Notes: generated by a model from the sequence alone, not told the origin. A stretch of DNA of 60,192 bases from Planctomycetota bacterium (GCA_022703445.1 JAKLDR010000015.1:1-60192); one strand, 5' to 3'. Counted from the stretch's first letter, positions 18,247 to 28,699 are shown. Program-made: numbers and translations.

Positions 18247-20805
18247 TCACTTCCCCCCGAAGAACTTCGCCTTCTCCTCCGCGCCCGGGGCCTTGCCGCC
18301 GGCGGCCGCTGCGACCGCGGCGTAGAGGTCCCAGCTGCGCTCCTGCCAGCCGGCGTAGTAGGCGGCGATGGGCGAGTAGCTGTTGATCCCGGTGGCGCCG
18401 GGCAAGGATCCCTGGATGAGGTGGCGATCGGTCAGCGCCTTGAGCGCGGGCTCGACCTTGTCCTTGCCGTTCTTCTCCAGCCAGATCCGGATCTCCGCCT
18501 CCTGCACGCCCTCGCGCAGGGCCTCGAACCGCGCGCTGGCCTCGGCGCCGTCCGGCCCGGGCAGGAGCAGGCTGGGCTCGACCCACGCGAAGGTCATCCA
18601 ATTGTCGCTGGCCTTCGGGCCCGACGGCCAGTAATCCGCCGCCACCCGCCCGAATCCGCCGGTCCCGTCCAGCAGGGCGACCTCCGTGACCCACCGGAAG
18701 CTCATCGGGGGCGCGAAGGGCGTAAGGAAGTGGGCGTCGGAACTGCACCGCGGGAAGAGGAGGTTCAGGCGGTTCTTCCACCCGTAGAGGCTCTGCGGGG
18801 TACCGGTCTTGCGGTCGAAGGGCGTGCCGTTGTCGCGGACGTGCATCGACATGGTCACCTTGGCGCCGGAGTCCTTGGGGAACGGAGACCGGGCCTCGTG
18901 GCTGCTCCGGAACCAGCCCACGTCGGGGATCTCCGCGGCCAGCGCCTCGCCCAGCGCCGCGTCGACGCGGTCGTACATCGTCCCCCAGTGCAGGTGGTCG
19001 AAGCCCTTGGCCTTGAGATGTTCGCGCAGGGCCTTGAGAAAGGCCTTGCCCTCGGCGCCCGTCGGCGAAGCCGGCTGCCACTCCCTCTTGCCGTCGGTCA
19101 CCACGGTCACGCCGGGCTTGGCCCACCCGCCGCCCGTGATCTCGGCAACCACCTCGGTACCCTTGCCCCAGTGCTTGGCGACCAGTTCGAGGTAGCGGTC
19201 CAGGTTCCTCCAATCGTAATCGTACCCGCCATCCTTCTTCACCCAGGCGACCAGCGTCTCGGGCACGTTGCCCTCCCCGCCGTGCATCATGGGCAGGATG
19301 ACCAGGTCGTTGCCCAGTTCGGCCAGGAGCTTCACGACGCGCTCGACGTGCTTCCAGTGCTCCTCCGACCAGGGCTGGACCTTGTACTGGCCCGGCGCCG
19401 CCCAGAGGGTGTGCTGCACGCCCACGAAGCTGCTCAGGTCCCGGCTTTCGGGCAGGGCCCAGTCCATCACCTGCAGGCGGACCTCCGCGCTGAGTGTGCC
19501 GCCGGCGTTCACGGTGAGCGTGCCCCGGTACTCCCCGGCCGGAGCGTCGGCCGGCACCTTCACGGTCACCCACAGCGGCTGGCACTGCCCCGCCGGGACG
19601 GCGCCTGGCGCTTTCTCGCCGAGCTGGTCGAAGACCCGGTCCTTGCCCACGGCCGCCCCGTAGCGCACGCGGACGGCATCGGCGGGGATCTTCCCCGCGC
19701 CGCCCGCCTGCTTCAGCTCGCTCATCTCCGCGGAGATCGCCGGCAGCGCCGCGGCCGCGCTGATGGCCACCTGCCCCGAATAGATGCCGTTCCTGGCGCC
19801 CACCAGGCGGATCACCGGCGCCGCGGTCGAGGCCTCGCCGTATTCCTGGGGTGTCAGCCGCCGGTGCGGATCCTCGCTCCACAGGGCCGTCGCCGCCGGA
19901 CGGGCCTGGGGCAGGGCACTGCCGGCGGGCTCGGCCTGAAGTCTCAGCATCTTTAGGTGGCAGTGCGTCCACGGGCAGTTCTTGACGCCGTTCATGCTGC
20001 CGTAGCTCCAACGCGCCGCCAGGGCGTGGAAGGAGCTCTGATGGAGCGCCACGGCCAGAACGTTGGTCCCCTTGACGAGCTGCTTGCTGTCCAGCGTCAG
20101 GGTCAGCCTGCGCCAGCGCGCGCTCTTGTCGTCGGGGCGCACCCATTTCACATCTTCCGGGGGCGCGCCCTTGGAGCTGCCGTTTTCGGGAATGCCCCAC
20201 TCGTAGGCCTCTTGAGGATACGCCTCGGCCAGCGTGTCCCCGGTCAGCGCTCCGGCCGGCCCGTTCGGCGAGCTCAGGGCAGGCAGGTGTCCACGGCCGA
20301 CCTCCTGTCCGTTGAGGTAAACGGCCACGCCGCCGATGTACTCGATGTCCAGGTTCAGCTTGGTCACCTTGGCCGGGTCGGGCACCTCGAACTTGCCCCG
20401 GAGGGACTTGACCCGCACGGTCAGCTCGCACCAGTCGCGGCCGGCCGGGGTCACCCCGCGCTCGCGCGGCCAGCTGGAGTCGTCGAAGTCCGCCTTCATC
20501 CACGCGGCGGGCGGGTCCGGCGAGTACACCTGCCCTTCGAAGTTGTTGAGGTGAATGCCCCGCGCGTAGCCCATGCGCTTGAGCTCCCGGCCCTTCCCGT
20601 CCACGGACCCGGGGGTGTGCTCCGGCCGCCGCAGCGTGAGGTGCTGTCGCCAGTAGCTCTCCAACTGCAGGACCGGTGGGTTGCCGGGTGCGGGCGCCGC
20701 GGCCGGTTCGGCCGCCGGGCAGGAAGCCGCCGGCATCCAGGACGCAGCCGTTGCCAGCAACAGGGCGATCCCCGCGGCGTGCCTGATCAGTCTGTCAGCA
20801 ATCAT
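18247..20805 (-). CDS. Secreted DUF4091-type glycoside-hydrolase-like protein
   Basis: The 852-residue protein starts with a signal peptide (to about residue 30; AASC at 26-29 could be a lipobox). A beta-sandwich region (about 45-290) contains [12 protein letters not shown] and [16 protein letters not shown], typical of galactose-binding-like folds. A second beta domain (about 330-420, [15 protein letters not shown]) leads into a TIM-barrel-like part (about 440-850) of the DUF4091 type ([29 protein letters not shown]). It is the last gene of the operon, 19 bases after the NHL-repeat gene. The final 850 residues of the sigma fusion at 28790 are its paralogue, of nearly identical length. Carbohydrate cleavage is inferred from the family, not shown. 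Confidence 0.82.
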   Translation of the reverse strand: MIADRLIRHAAGIALLLATAASWMPAASCPAAEPAAAPAPGNPPVLQLESYWRQHLTLRRPEHTPGSVDGKGRELKRMGYARGIHLNNFEGQVYSPDPPAAWMKADFDDSSWPRERGVTPAGRDWCELTVRVKSLRGKFEVPDPAKVTKLNLDIEYIGGVAVYLNGQEVGRGHLPALSSPNGPAGALTGDTLAEAYPQEAYEWGIPENGSSKGAPPEDVKWVRPDDKSARWRRLTLTLDSKQLVKGTNVLAVALHQSSFHALAARWSYGSMNGVKNCPWTHCHLKMLRLQAEPAGSALPQARPAATALWSEDPHRRLTPQEYGEASTAAPVIRLVGARNGIYSGQVAISAAAALPAISAEMSELKQAGGAGKIPADAVRVRYGAAVGKDRVFDQLGEKAPGAVPAGQCQPLWVTVKVPADAPAGEYRGTLTVNAGGTLSAEVRLQVMDWALPESRDLSSFVGVQHTLWAAPGQYKVQPWSEEHWKHVERVVKLLAELGNDLVILPMMHGGEGNVPETLVAWVKKDGGYDYDWRNLDRYLELVAKHWGKGTEVVAEITGGGWAKPGVTVVTDGKREWQPASPTGAEGKAFLKALREHLKAKGFDHLHWGTMYDRVDAALGEALAAEIPDVGWFRSSHEARSPFPKDSGAKVTMSMHVRDNGTPFDRKTGTPQSLYGWKNRLNLLFPRCSSDAHFLTPFAPPMSFRWVTEVALLDGTGGFGRVAADYWPSGPKASDNWMTFAWVEPSLLLPGPDGAEASARFEALREGVQEAEIRIWLEKNGKDKVEPALKALTDRHLIQGSLPGATGINSYSPIAAYYAGWQERSWDLYAAVAAAAGGKAPGAEEKAKFFGGK

Positions 20806-20824
20806 CGCTGCGGCGCTCCCTTCC

Positions 20825-23470
20825 CTACTTGATCTCGCAGGACTCTTCGGCGGCGTAGACCAGTCTGGCCCTGAGCACCCGCTTGTTCATCGCGTCGCTC
20901 ATGTAGGCGTAACGATCGGTCACGCCCACGCCGAGCAGCCAGGCGAAGGCGATGTCCGGCTGGGCCAGCGGGTTCTTCTCGCCCGGCTTGGCCGGCCGGG
21001 GGCGCCCCGTCTTCTCGTCGAAGACCGGGCTTTCCGGGCCGCGGTTGTCGGCGTTGCCGAACCCGCCGAAACGGGTGACCGCGTTGCCGGCCGTGTCGGC
21101 CACCCGGACCTGGAACATCAGCTGGTCGGGAAAGAAGGCCCGGCCGAACTCGTCCACATCGAAGCTCATGTTCTCGCAGTTGCAGCCGCAGATCCCAACG
21201 TGCCCGAGCCCGGGGTGGACCCACTCCGCACCGGTGACCTTCGCGGGTCTCACCCCGCCGAACAGGTCGCGGAAGTCCACGTCGGTGCTCTTCAGTCCCG
21301 GGTCGAGCTTGGGCTCCCCGTCGTAGGGAGTGCCCTTCGTGAAGGAGCTGTCCGGGTAATGGATCATGCCGCCCTTGGGGCCGAACTTGACGATGCTGCC
21401 GTAGAACTGGGGGACGTCCTTGCTGGGTTTCTTCCCGGCCTTCGCCAGGCGCTCATCGATCTCCGGCGGATGGCTCCAGCCCTTGGGCCGGATGACCTCG
21501 CCGATGTAGATGTTGCCGGCGGCGTCGAACCTGGGCCCCACCGCATTGGCGGACGTCTTCCAGATGATGGGGCCATCCCGCGGGGTGATCCGCTCGCCGG
21601 TGGTCAGGAACTCGTGGAGCGACTTGGGTGTCCGCCCCCCGGCGCCGAGGTCCTGCTGGAAGTTGTACGGCTCCAGGATGAAGAGATGTCCGTCGCTCCA
21701 GCGCACCCCCAGCGTGTGGGGCTGGCAGACCATCCCGCAGACCACGAAGCTGCGGGCCGGCCCCATTTCCTCCCACTTGCTGCGGTTCAGCGGCTCGCCG
21801 GGCTTCGGACGGATGGGTTTCTCCCAGGGGACCGCCTTGCCCTGGCGGTCCCACTGCCAGAACTTGTTGCCCCACTGGATGCCGTAGATGTTCCCGTTGG
21901 GGGCGGGGGTGGCCTGCACGCCGTCGCCGGTGGCGCAGACCGCAGAGCCCAGGCGGACTATTTCGGATTTGTCGGCGCTTTCACTGTAACGCTGATAGGT
22001 CAGGCCGTTGCCGGTGATGCGGATGTAGACTTCCTTGCGGAGCCGGTCCACGACGAGGTCCGAGTAGTCGATGCCGAAAGGCTCTCCGGTTCCGAAGGTC
22101 GAGTTCTTGCCGAAGGTCCCGGTGCCCGAATCCTCGATCCGCCGCAGGAACGCCTTGGTGGTGTGGTAGCCGACGTAGATGATGGCGGGGCTCGAGGTCG
22201 GGTCAACCGCCATCACGTGGGACTTGGCCCGCATCTCTCCCAGCGGGATCTGCGCCGAGGGCTTGAGATCGGCCCATTTCCCGCCGCCCGCCGGCAGATT
22301 GTAGCGCATCAGGCTCGCGGCCTTGTCGCCGCTGGTCACGTAGAGACACTTGGTCTTCTGTGATGCGCCCAGGCACTTCGGCTGGGGAACCGGGATCTCT
22401 CCCTGGTACTTGCCGGTCTTCTCGTCCAGCACGACGACCCGGTCGTTGCCGAAGTCGGCCACGAAGAGCCGGCCTTCACCGTCGACCGCCAACCCGCGAG
22501 GGCTGCCCAGGTGGGAATCGTCCTTGCCGGCCTTGGCCGGGTCGCCGAAGAACGCGCGGCCGCCGGTGCGGGCCGGGAAGTCCGCCCGGAAGACCGCCGG
22601 GAGGTTCTGGCCGCCCTTGCCCCCGCCGCTGAGGCCGGTCATGAAGAACTGGCTGGCATCCGAGGACAGGATCAGGAACGAGCCCGCGGCATCCAGCCCC
22701 TGAGCCTCCTTGATGCCGTGCTCCACGACGAACTTGTCGGCCGGGCAGGGGCCCCACAGGGGCGCTCGTGAGATGCCCGGCCCGGTGAGGCCATACAATT
22801 CCCGGCCGTCGGGGCTGACGACGAACAGCGTGCCGCCCGCTCCTGCGTCGTTGTACCCGCTAAAGACCGGGCCGGCCGACAGATACTTGCCAATCCTGCA
22901 TTTGCTGAGGTCGGGGCTGCCGTCGTCCATGACGTCGAAATGCTTTGCCAGTTCCGGCGTCAGGGCGGAAGAGTGTGGCGAATTGCTCCGGAGGTACTTC
23001 CCGTCGCGGTCGAAGGCCATGCCGTCGGCGTAGAGAACCCCCTCCGCTGACACGCCCAGACTATAGATGCCGCCGGCGACGCGTTCGGGCTCCCAGGAGA
23101 CCAGTTTGTCGTACTTGGCGCCCAGGCCCAGCGCCACGCGGACCCTGAACGGGCCGCCCTCGGCCGGCTTGCCGTAGTCGGCCCTGCTGTCCCACTCGAC
23201 CTCCTGGGCCAGGCCGGGCTTCAGCGGCGCCGGGGCCTTGTCCCCCAGCACCCCGGCTACCAGGTGGCGGACCACTTCGCCCTTGGCGTTCTCGATGTAC
23301 ACCGCCACGTCGGTCGGCGCGGAGACGGCGAAGGCGATCTTGACCCTGTCCCCGTTCCGGGTCGCCGTGGGCTTGGCGGTGAACGTCGCCTCGCCCGCGA
23401 GGCCGATCCCCGCCGCCATCAGCAGGAAGGCCGCGGCGCCGAATGCCATCAGGTTCGCTCTTGTCCCCAT
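20825..23470 (-). CDS. Secreted NHL/beta-propeller protein
   Basis: The 881-residue protein has a signal peptide (about 1-24: MGTRANLMAFGAAAFLLMAAG). A FlgD-like beta-sandwich (about 28-100, PTDVAVYIENAKGEVVRHLVAG) is followed by a beta-propeller with NHL-type strands such as PRGLAVDGEGRLFVADFGNDRVVVLDEKTGKY and FDAAGNIYIGEV. A late region has a Cys-rich HVGICGCNCENMSFDVDEFGRAFF motif. ATG codons at 23476 and 23470 are both in frame; AGGGGGGA lies directly against the first and 7 bases before the second, so 23470 is chosen. It lies 14 bases after the regulator gene and 19 before the DUF4091 gene. Its paralogue at 32450 has 882 residues. Confidence 0.82.
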   Translation of the reverse strand: MGTRANLMAFGAAAFLLMAAGIGLAGEATFTAKPTATRNGDRVKIAFAVSAPTDVAVYIENAKGEVVRHLVAGVLGDKAPAPLKPGLAQEVEWDSRADYGKPAEGGPFRVRVALGLGAKYDKLVSWEPERVAGGIYSLGVSAEGVLYADGMAFDRDGKYLRSNSPHSSALTPELAKHFDVMDDGSPDLSKCRIGKYLSAGPVFSGYNDAGAGGTLFVVSPDGRELYGLTGPGISRAPLWGPCPADKFVVEHGIKEAQGLDAAGSFLILSSDASQFFMTGLSGGGKGGQNLPAVFRADFPARTGGRAFFGDPAKAGKDDSHLGSPRGLAVDGEGRLFVADFGNDRVVVLDEKTGKYQGEIPVPQPKCLGASQKTKCLYVTSGDKAASLMRYNLPAGGGKWADLKPSAQIPLGEMRAKSHVMAVDPTSSPAIIYVGYHTTKAFLRRIEDSGTGTFGKNSTFGTGEPFGIDYSDLVVDRLRKEVYIRITGNGLTYQRYSESADKSEIVRLGSAVCATGDGVQATPAPNGNIYGIQWGNKFWQWDRQGKAVPWEKPIRPKPGEPLNRSKWEEMGPARSFVVCGMVCQPHTLGVRWSDGHLFILEPYNFQQDLGAGGRTPKSLHEFLTTGERITPRDGPIIWKTSANAVGPRFDAAGNIYIGEVIRPKGWSHPPEIDERLAKAGKKPSKDVPQFYGSIVKFGPKGGMIHYPDSSFTKGTPYDGEPKLDPGLKSTDVDFRDLFGGVRPAKVTGAEWVHPGLGHVGICGCNCENMSFDVDEFGRAFFPDQLMFQVRVADTAGNAVTRFGGFGNADNRGPESPVFDEKTGRPRPAKPGEKNPLAQPDIAFAWLLGVGVTDRYAYMSDAMNKRVLRARLVYAAEESCEIK

Positions 23471-23484
23471 CGCCATTCCCCCCT

Positions 23485-24576
23485 TCAGAGATTCCCGCCG
23501 GAAGTCTTTAGCCGCACCGGCACGTTGATCCGCTGCGGGACGAGGTCGGGCTGCTTGAGCCGCTGGGCTAGCCGGGCAACGGCCATGTCGGCCAGGTCCT
23601 GCACCCGCCAGGTCACGGCCGGCGGCACGCTCATCACGCCCATGCCGGCGCGATACTCGGACTCGTAGAGCTCCTCCGAGCACCAGCCGACGATGTCGAG
23701 TTCGCCGCCCACCGCCAGGCCCAGGTCGTGCGCTGCGCCGACCAGCGCCCGGGCCAGGTTGCTCCAGAGCGCCAGGACGGCCGCGGGGCGACCCTTGCGC
23801 TGCAGGAAACTGCGGGCCTTGGCCGCGAGTTCCGGGTCCTCGATGTCCAGCTCGGTCTCGGAAACGAGCCGCGCGCCGCCCTTGCGCAGACCGGCGACGG
23901 CGCCGCCGAAGCGCTCCATGCTGTGCACGCTGCCGGTGACCGGCCCGAACCAGGCGACCTCCCGGTGGCCGCGCGCGGCCAGGTGTTCGCCGGCGAGCTT
24001 GCCGCCCAGGAAGTTGTCCTGGATGACCGCGTCCACGCCGGCGTCCTCGTGCCAGGCATCGACCATCACCGCGGCCAGGCCCGCCTTGCGGGCCAGCCTG
24101 ACGATCTCCGGGTCGTGCACGTCGACGATCAGCCCCCAGGCGCGCGAGGCCAGGCACTGGTCGAGGATATCCTGGGGCCGCAGTCCGCCCGCCCCCGTTC
24201 CCAGAATGCCCCAGCCCCGCTGCGCCGCTGCGGTCTGGATGTTGCTGAGCAACACCTGGTTGAAGCCGGTCCAGGCGGCCCCGGCCTTCTGCGCGGACAG
24301 CACGTAGGCCACCGGGCAGCCGCGGGTCGGATCGTTGGCGCGGCTCATCACCCTGAAGCCATGGCGCGGCACGGAGGCCAGCAGGCCGTCGCGCTGCAAC
24401 AGCTTGAGCGCGCGCCGCACCGTCTCCGCCGTGACTCCGTGCTCGCCGCTCAGCTGCCGGGTGGCTGGCAGGAAGCGCCCGACCGGGTACTGGCCACCGG
24501 AAATCGAGTCGCGAATCGACTCGGCAAGACCCGTCGCGCTTCGCCCGCCAGAGATCGCTTCTTTGTTGGGTGCCAT
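23485..24576 (-). CDS. GntR-HTH/LacI-type sensor transcriptional regulator
   Basis: The 363-residue regulator joins an N-terminal GntR winged helix (about 15-85: LAESIRDSISGGQYPVGRFLPATRQLSGEHGVTAETVRRALKLL, given here as three contiguous family blocks) to a LacI/GalR-like periplasmic-binding-protein fold (about 95-355, with VMVDAWHEDAGVDAVIQDNF and LAARGHREVAWFG). Such proteins usually respond to a sugar. It heads an operon with the NHL and DUF4091 genes and probably controls it. The ATG at 24576 follows GGAGG by 7 bases; an in-frame ATG at 24609 is excluded because it overlaps the -10. Confidence 0.87.
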   Translation of the reverse strand: MAPNKEAISGGRSATGLAESIRDSISGGQYPVGRFLPATRQLSGEHGVTAETVRRALKLLQRDGLLASVPRHGFRVMSRANDPTRGCPVAYVLSAQKAGAAWTGFNQVLLSNIQTAAAQRGWGILGTGAGGLRPQDILDQCLASRAWGLIVDVHDPEIVRLARKAGLAAVMVDAWHEDAGVDAVIQDNFLGGKLAGEHLAARGHREVAWFGPVTGSVHSMERFGGAVAGLRKGGARLVSETELDIEDPELAAKARSFLQRKGRPAAVLALWSNLARALVGAAHDLGLAVGGELDIVGWCSEELYESEYRAGMGVMSVPPAVTWRVQDLADMAVARLAQRLKQPDLVPQRINVPVRLKTSGGNL

Positions 24577-24607
24577 TCCTGTGCCTCCGTTGGTGCCGTG
24601 ACTGTGC

Positions 24608-24636
24608 AAGATACACCCATGGCCAGCAAGTGTCGA
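24608..24636 (-). promoter_or_regulatory. Promoter of the GntR-NHL-DUF4091 operon
   Basis: TCGACA (24636-24631), a 17-bp spacer and TATCTT (24613-24608) on the minus strand predict a start near 24601, 25 bases before the regulator ATG at 24576. The 233 bases upstream (24637-24869) are clearly poorer in GC, contain no credible gene, and form the gap to the next operon. Confidence 0.6.
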
Positions 24637-24869
24637 CTGGAATCGCTAAAAATCAGGAAAGGCGCCTGTGCAGAGGTGTCTATCGGAGGCTGAAGTGGTC
24701 CTGTGTCACTCCTAATACATAACTCTAAGCGACCGATTCATGAGCCTTATCCAAACACACAGCACTGCCATGATTAGTGTCGCATGAAGCTGGGCAAACC
24801 ATAGACTTTCTTCTGCGGGGAGGAGTTCCTGGGCACTTCCTTTCAAAACAAATTTGGCCTGGGCACTCG

Positions 24870-26600
24870 TTATCTTCCGGACTTACCGACTCCGGGCTTC
24901 CCGGCTCCAGCCTTATCGGTTCCGGAGACTGACTCGGCGCGCCGCTCGCGCCAGAGCTTGGTTCCCAGGCAGAAGGTGATATCGCCAGTGTGTTGCTTGT
25001 GGTTCATCTCCGCGCCGCCGTCGTCCTTGCCGTCCTCCCCCACGCTGTAGAGCAGGAGTTCCCCGTCAACGGCGCGCATCCTGAGCGGCTGGCCGTCGAA
25101 GGGGTCCTGCGGGATCGCGGGGATGAACGTGGGGACAATATCCCCGGCCTTCACCGGGTACCGACCGTGCTCAGCCCGGTACGCAGCGGCTGCCAGGGCC
25201 ATGTCCGTCAGACGGATCTGGGCCGTTCCCCGACACACGTTGAGCGCGAGCCTGCCTGCGGCGGGCAGGAACAGCCCGGTCATGACTCCGTGGGGCTCCT
25301 CCAGACAGTTGCGGTCCCACTGCCGCCACTCCTCTTGGACTTCGAGGAATGGCCGGGCGGCCAGGTCACGGGCCGCTTTCATCCTAGATCGAAAGTCGGC
25401 CAGATCGGGAGCCAGGTAGAACGTCCGCCAGCCGATCAGGCATAGCCGGAAACCGAGCTTGCCGAAGAGCATGACAGCCACCGGCTCATCGCCGGTGATG
25501 CGGTTCCGGGCGAAGGCCACTTCCTCGACCATGGCCATTTCCGACAGGGCAAGGGCCTCCTCAAGAATCAGGGCAGCCCGGAAGCGCTGGTCGAGCGCGG
25601 CATCTCCGATCTTGGGCAGGATCTTGAGGTCCTCGCTGGACGGGGAGGTGCGGGCCAGGACGTATTCCAGTACCCAGGGGTGGTACATGCCGATGGCCTG
25701 CGTCACCCTGGAGTAAGCCGGTTCCTGGGCAATATGAGACGCCAAGGTATGCAGGCCAGCCACACTCCCAAGCGCACCTCGCGCATCGCCCTGGATGCAC
25801 CGGCGGCGGACATTCATCCGCAGCAGGCTTTTTGCCCGGAGGATTCCCCTGTCGTATGTGAACTCCTGCAACCCTGGATGGCTATAGTCATGCTCACTGT
25901 TGAACCGGCAACCGGGCCTGACGGCCGCCTGCTCCAGAAGTTCCAGGGCAGGCTGCATCCGTTCCAGATATGCGAGCATCCTTGGATCGGCCGCCTCATC
26001 CCATCCCCATGAGAAGCTCCAGGAGGAATGCTCTCTGGCATCGGCCTCACTCATCCTCATCCGATTCGGGATCAGCTCGCACGCCCGCTTGTAGAGCATG
26101 GCCGCGTTGGCTTCCTCAGCCACTGCCGGCGGCTTCACGGACACGGCCAAAGCCCGGGCGTCGCGCCTGGCGGCTTCGAACTGCCCGGCAGCATGGGCGC
26201 AGAATGCCCACAAGGTGGCGCCCCAGATGAGCGCCGCAGCAGCCGACACCTTGAAGAGTCTCGGCAGAGGCCAGGCGCCGGCCGCCCGGTTCGTATCTGG
26301 AGTGCTCCCCGCCGGCCTGCTGCCTCTCCACAGGATCACGCCGGCTCCCGCGAAGAAGGCCAGTGCCCGCGCCAGGTCGTGATAGAGCCAGTGCGGATAG
26401 GTCTCCTTGCCCAGGCGCAGATACAGCGCCAGCCCGAGCGCAGCCAGCGCCCAGAGCGCCAGCCCTCCGATCACCACACAAGGAAACACCCAGCGCACGA
26501 GCAGGCCTTTCCGGCGCGCGGCCAGTGCCATCGTGGCGCTGACCAGCAGGAGCGCCATGGCCAGCCACTCGAGTCGGAAAGCGGCCATGTACCAGGTCAT
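24870..26600 (-). CDS. Membrane protein with C-terminal pseudopilin-like domain
   Basis: The 576-residue protein has two or three N-terminal membrane helices (about 10-28, 35-60, 75-92) and one near 120-138. A long soluble alpha-helical region follows. At about 470-545 is a segment typical of the globular domain of type II secretion pseudopilins: AAAYRAEHGRYP, then PQDPFDGQPLRMRAVDGELLLYSVG with an Asp/Gly-rich end. Planctomycete genomes carry many non-pilin proteins with this module. The ATG at 26600 overlaps the stop of the upstream gene (ATGA), so translation is coupled. It is the last gene of a four-gene operon. Function is unknown. Confidence 0.75.
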   Translation of the reverse strand: MTWYMAAFRLEWLAMALLLVSATMALAARRKGLLVRWVFPCVVIGGLALWALAALGLALYLRLGKETYPHWLYHDLARALAFFAGAGVILWRGSRPAGSTPDTNRAAGAWPLPRLFKVSAAAALIWGATLWAFCAHAAGQFEAARRDARALAVSVKPPAVAEEANAAMLYKRACELIPNRMRMSEADAREHSSWSFSWGWDEAADPRMLAYLERMQPALELLEQAAVRPGCRFNSEHDYSHPGLQEFTYDRGILRAKSLLRMNVRRRCIQGDARGALGSVAGLHTLASHIAQEPAYSRVTQAIGMYHPWVLEYVLARTSPSSEDLKILPKIGDAALDQRFRAALILEEALALSEMAMVEEVAFARNRITGDEPVAVMLFGKLGFRLCLIGWRTFYLAPDLADFRSRMKAARDLAARPFLEVQEEWRQWDRNCLEEPHGVMTGLFLPAAGRLALNVCRGTAQIRLTDMALAAAAYRAEHGRYPVKAGDIVPTFIPAIPQDPFDGQPLRMRAVDGELLLYSVGEDGKDDGGAEMNHKQHTGDITFCLGTKLWRERRAESVSGTDKAGAGKPGVGKSGR

Positions 26601-27715
26601 GGGGCCTGGGCTCCTTCCCCGCCATCCACATCAGCTGCCGAAGCCGCATTGGCAGGCTCCGCCGCCGGCAGCTGCCGGGTGAGCTCCACCAGCCGCTCGT
26701 CGGAGGCGGCGGCCAGGGTGGCGAACTCCTCCAGGGCCCCGTCCTCCGGACTCTGGATCTCGCCGTTGACCAGGTACCAGCGGCCGTCCACCTTGCGGAC
26801 GAGCTTGGTGAGCTTGATCTCGTCCTCCTTGGCCATGGCGCTGCGCAGGGCTGCGCCGAGCAGCCCGCCGCCCCAGCCCCCGGCGCGGCGACGGATCGAG
26901 AGCTCGGCGGAGACGACCGCCAGGTCGCCCTCCTCCCGGACCACCTGGGGCCGGGACAGGGTCAGGCTGCTGTCCGGCGCGGTGAAGACCGGCCGCCAGT
27001 ACGCGCGGAACCCGGCCGCGTCGGCGAAGCTGCAGCGGGCGCTGCCCAGGCTGATGGCGTGGATGGCCCGCCGCAGCCGCGGGCGTGGGTTGCGGTCGCC
27101 GGGCAGGACGCATCCGCTGGCCTCCTCGTAGCGGCCGATCTCCAGTGCCCGCACGAACGCGGAGAGGGCGTGCGCCGGGGTGCGCCGGCGCCGGACCGCG
27201 AGCCAGGCCAGGTCGCCGATCGCGAAGTAGGCCAGGAGCACCAGCGTCAGGATCCCGCCGGGGATGGCCAGGGAAGCCAGTCGGGCCAGCTCCGGATTGG
27301 TCACGGCCAGCAGTTCGGCGCACAGGCACAGGCCCGTCGCCCCCGAAGCGGTGAGCGTGCGCATGCGCAGAGCGCCCAGCAGCCCGCCGCGGGAGGCCCC
27401 GACCTTGCCTTCCCGGATGGCCTGGCGCAGGGTCAGTTCCTGGACCAGCAGCCGCTTGCGGAAGCCCGCCGGCGTGCCCGCCCCGGCGATGCGCTTGCCG
27501 CATTCCGGGCACTCCAGCGCCGCCATCAGGATTTCCCTGAGGCAGAACGGGCACTCCTTGAGGGGCATGGCGGCGCGCGGTGCCGGGGCAGGGGCAGGGG
27601 CGGGAGCGGGGAGTGGTGCGGGCGCGCTCCCCGGCCCTGGCCCGGCCGTCGCGGTCGGAGCGGCCGGCGCGGCTGGCCCGGCGGGCGGACGGTATCTTCG
27701 GCGCGGAGTGCTCAC
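26597..27715 (-). CDS. Zinc-ribbon membrane protein
   Basis: A 372-residue protein. The first 50 residues are an Ala/Pro-rich, disordered stretch. A zinc ribbon at about 55-75 (CPFCLREILMAALECPECG) has four cysteines in CxxC pairs. Two hydrophobic helices lie at about 128-150 and 155-175. A C-terminal domain (about 190-340) has an alternating pattern like NTF2/SnoaL-type folds (YEEASGCVLPGD... VDGRWYLVNGEIQSPEDG). The GTG start at 27715 is 2 bases after the stop of the 63-residue gene, and its own stop overlaps the next start. No function can be named; zinc binding is inferred from the cysteines. Confidence 0.72.
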   Translation of the reverse strand: MSTPRRRYRPPAGPAAPAAPTATAGPGPGSAPAPLPAPAPAPAPAPRAAMPLKECPFCLREILMAALECPECGKRIAGAGTPAGFRKRLLVQELTLRQAIREGKVGASRGGLLGALRMRTLTASGATGLCLCAELLAVTNPELARLASLAIPGGILTLVLLAYFAIGDLAWLAVRRRRTPAHALSAFVRALEIGRYEEASGCVLPGDRNPRPRLRRAIHAISLGSARCSFADAAGFRAYWRPVFTAPDSSLTLSRPQVVREEGDLAVVSAELSIRRRAGGWGGGLLGAALRSAMAKEDEIKLTKLVRKVDGRWYLVNGEIQSPEDGALEEFATLAAASDERLVELTRQLPAAEPANAASAADVDGGEGAQAP

Positions 27716-27717
27716 GG

Positions 27718-27909
27718 TCAGGGCAGCTTTATCTTCCAGTAGGCGCCAGTGATCAGGGCGCCGCCCAGCGCACCGATGATGCCGAAGAAGAAGGCTATGA
27801 GCCCCGGGATCAGCGCCAGCGGGATGGCCCAGCGCCAGCGCACGGCCTCACCGCGCAGGGCCAGCACGGCCAGGATGAACAACATAGGTCCCATCACCAG
27901 TCCGATCAT
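27718..27909 (-). CDS. Small hydrophobic membrane protein, 63 residues
   Basis: A two-helix membrane protein (MIGLVMGPMLFILAVLAL and a long glycine-rich second helix ending in KIKLP). The ATG at 27909 has AAGGAGAG upstream. It is tightly packed, with 12 bases to the gene before it and 2 to the gene after it, which supports translation in this operon. No family recognised. Confidence 0.65.
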   Translation of the reverse strand: MIGLVMGPMLFILAVLALRGEAVRWRWAIPLALIPGLIAFFFGIIGALGGALITGAYWKIKLP

Positions 27910-27921
27910 GGCGGCTCTCCT

Positions 27922-28593
27922 TCAAAACACGTCCGCATCCGGCTTGGGCACGGGCTGGGGCTTCGGCGGAACCGGGCGCGGCGCCGGCTGCTTGGGCGGC
28001 TGCTTGGCGGCCTCGGCCGCCTGGGCGCGGAGCCTCTCCGCCTCCTCCTGGGCCTTTCTGAGATCGGCGCCGGAGCAAAGGCCCAGGGCCGCACCCTTCT
28101 CCGCGCGCTTGGCGATCTTGGTCTGGTAGGTCAGGCACTTGGCCAGTTCCGCGGCCAGCAGCTTGGCGTTGCCCTCGGCGCGGGCCAGCTCGGCGCGGGC
28201 CGCGGCCTTGTCCCGCTCGGCCCGGTCCAGCTCGTCAGCGCAGGCCAGCCCGGCGTTGACCGCCGCAGTCACGCGCTTGGCGTGCGCCTCGCGGCACTCG
28301 ACGACGGCCCGCAGCGCCTCCTTCTCGGCCTCCGGATTCTTCCCGGCCCGCGCCAGGATCAGCCGCGCCTCGGCCAGGGCCAGGTTCGCCCGGTCAGCCG
28401 CCGCCTGGGAGGCCTCGTCCCGCTTGACCAGCTCGGCGACCTGCCCGGCGAGCTCCTCCTGGGCGGCCACCGCCTTCCTGGCCTGGGCGACCGCGTCGCC
28501 GGCCGGCTCGCCCGCGGCGGCGAGGCCGGCGGAGAGCAGGAGCGCTCCGATCGCTCCGCACGGGCTGAGTCTTGCGTTCAGGCTGCGATTCAT
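27922..28593 (-). CDS. Secreted Ala/Glu-rich coiled-coil protein
   Basis: The 223-residue protein has a signal peptide (to about residue 27, LSAGLAAAGEP), then a continuous alpha-helical, Ala/Glu/Arg-rich coiled coil (about 35-190). A Pro/Lys-rich tail (PPKQPAPRPVPPKPQPVPKP) resembles TonB-like or cell-wall-spanning linkers. The two Cys near 100 and 115 and those at 160 and 172 could form disulfides outside the cytoplasm. The ATG at 28593 follows GGGGGAG. It is the first gene of the four-gene operon running to 24870. Periplasmic location is inferred; the role is unknown. Confidence 0.68.
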   Translation of the reverse strand: MNRSLNARLSPCGAIGALLLSAGLAAAGEPAGDAVAQARKAVAAQEELAGQVAELVKRDEASQAAADRANLALAEARLILARAGKNPEAEKEALRAVVECREAHAKRVTAAVNAGLACADELDRAERDKAAARAELARAEGNAKLLAAELAKCLTYQTKIAKRAEKGAALGLCSGADLRKAQEEAERLRAQAAEAAKQPPKQPAPRPVPPKPQPVPKPDADVF

Positions 28594-28699
28594 GGGCGGC
28601 TCCCCCGGCCAGTGGCCGTATGCCGGCCCGGATTCTCTCCGGAGCCGCCGGGGGCGCAAGGGCGAGCGGGGCCTGGGCGGGCTTGAGACCAAGGCTTTT

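Noticed and set aside
24637..24869. A gene in the 233-base lower-GC gap
   Set aside because: No frame has both a ribosome site and a protein-like sequence; only the operon promoter at its edge is supported.
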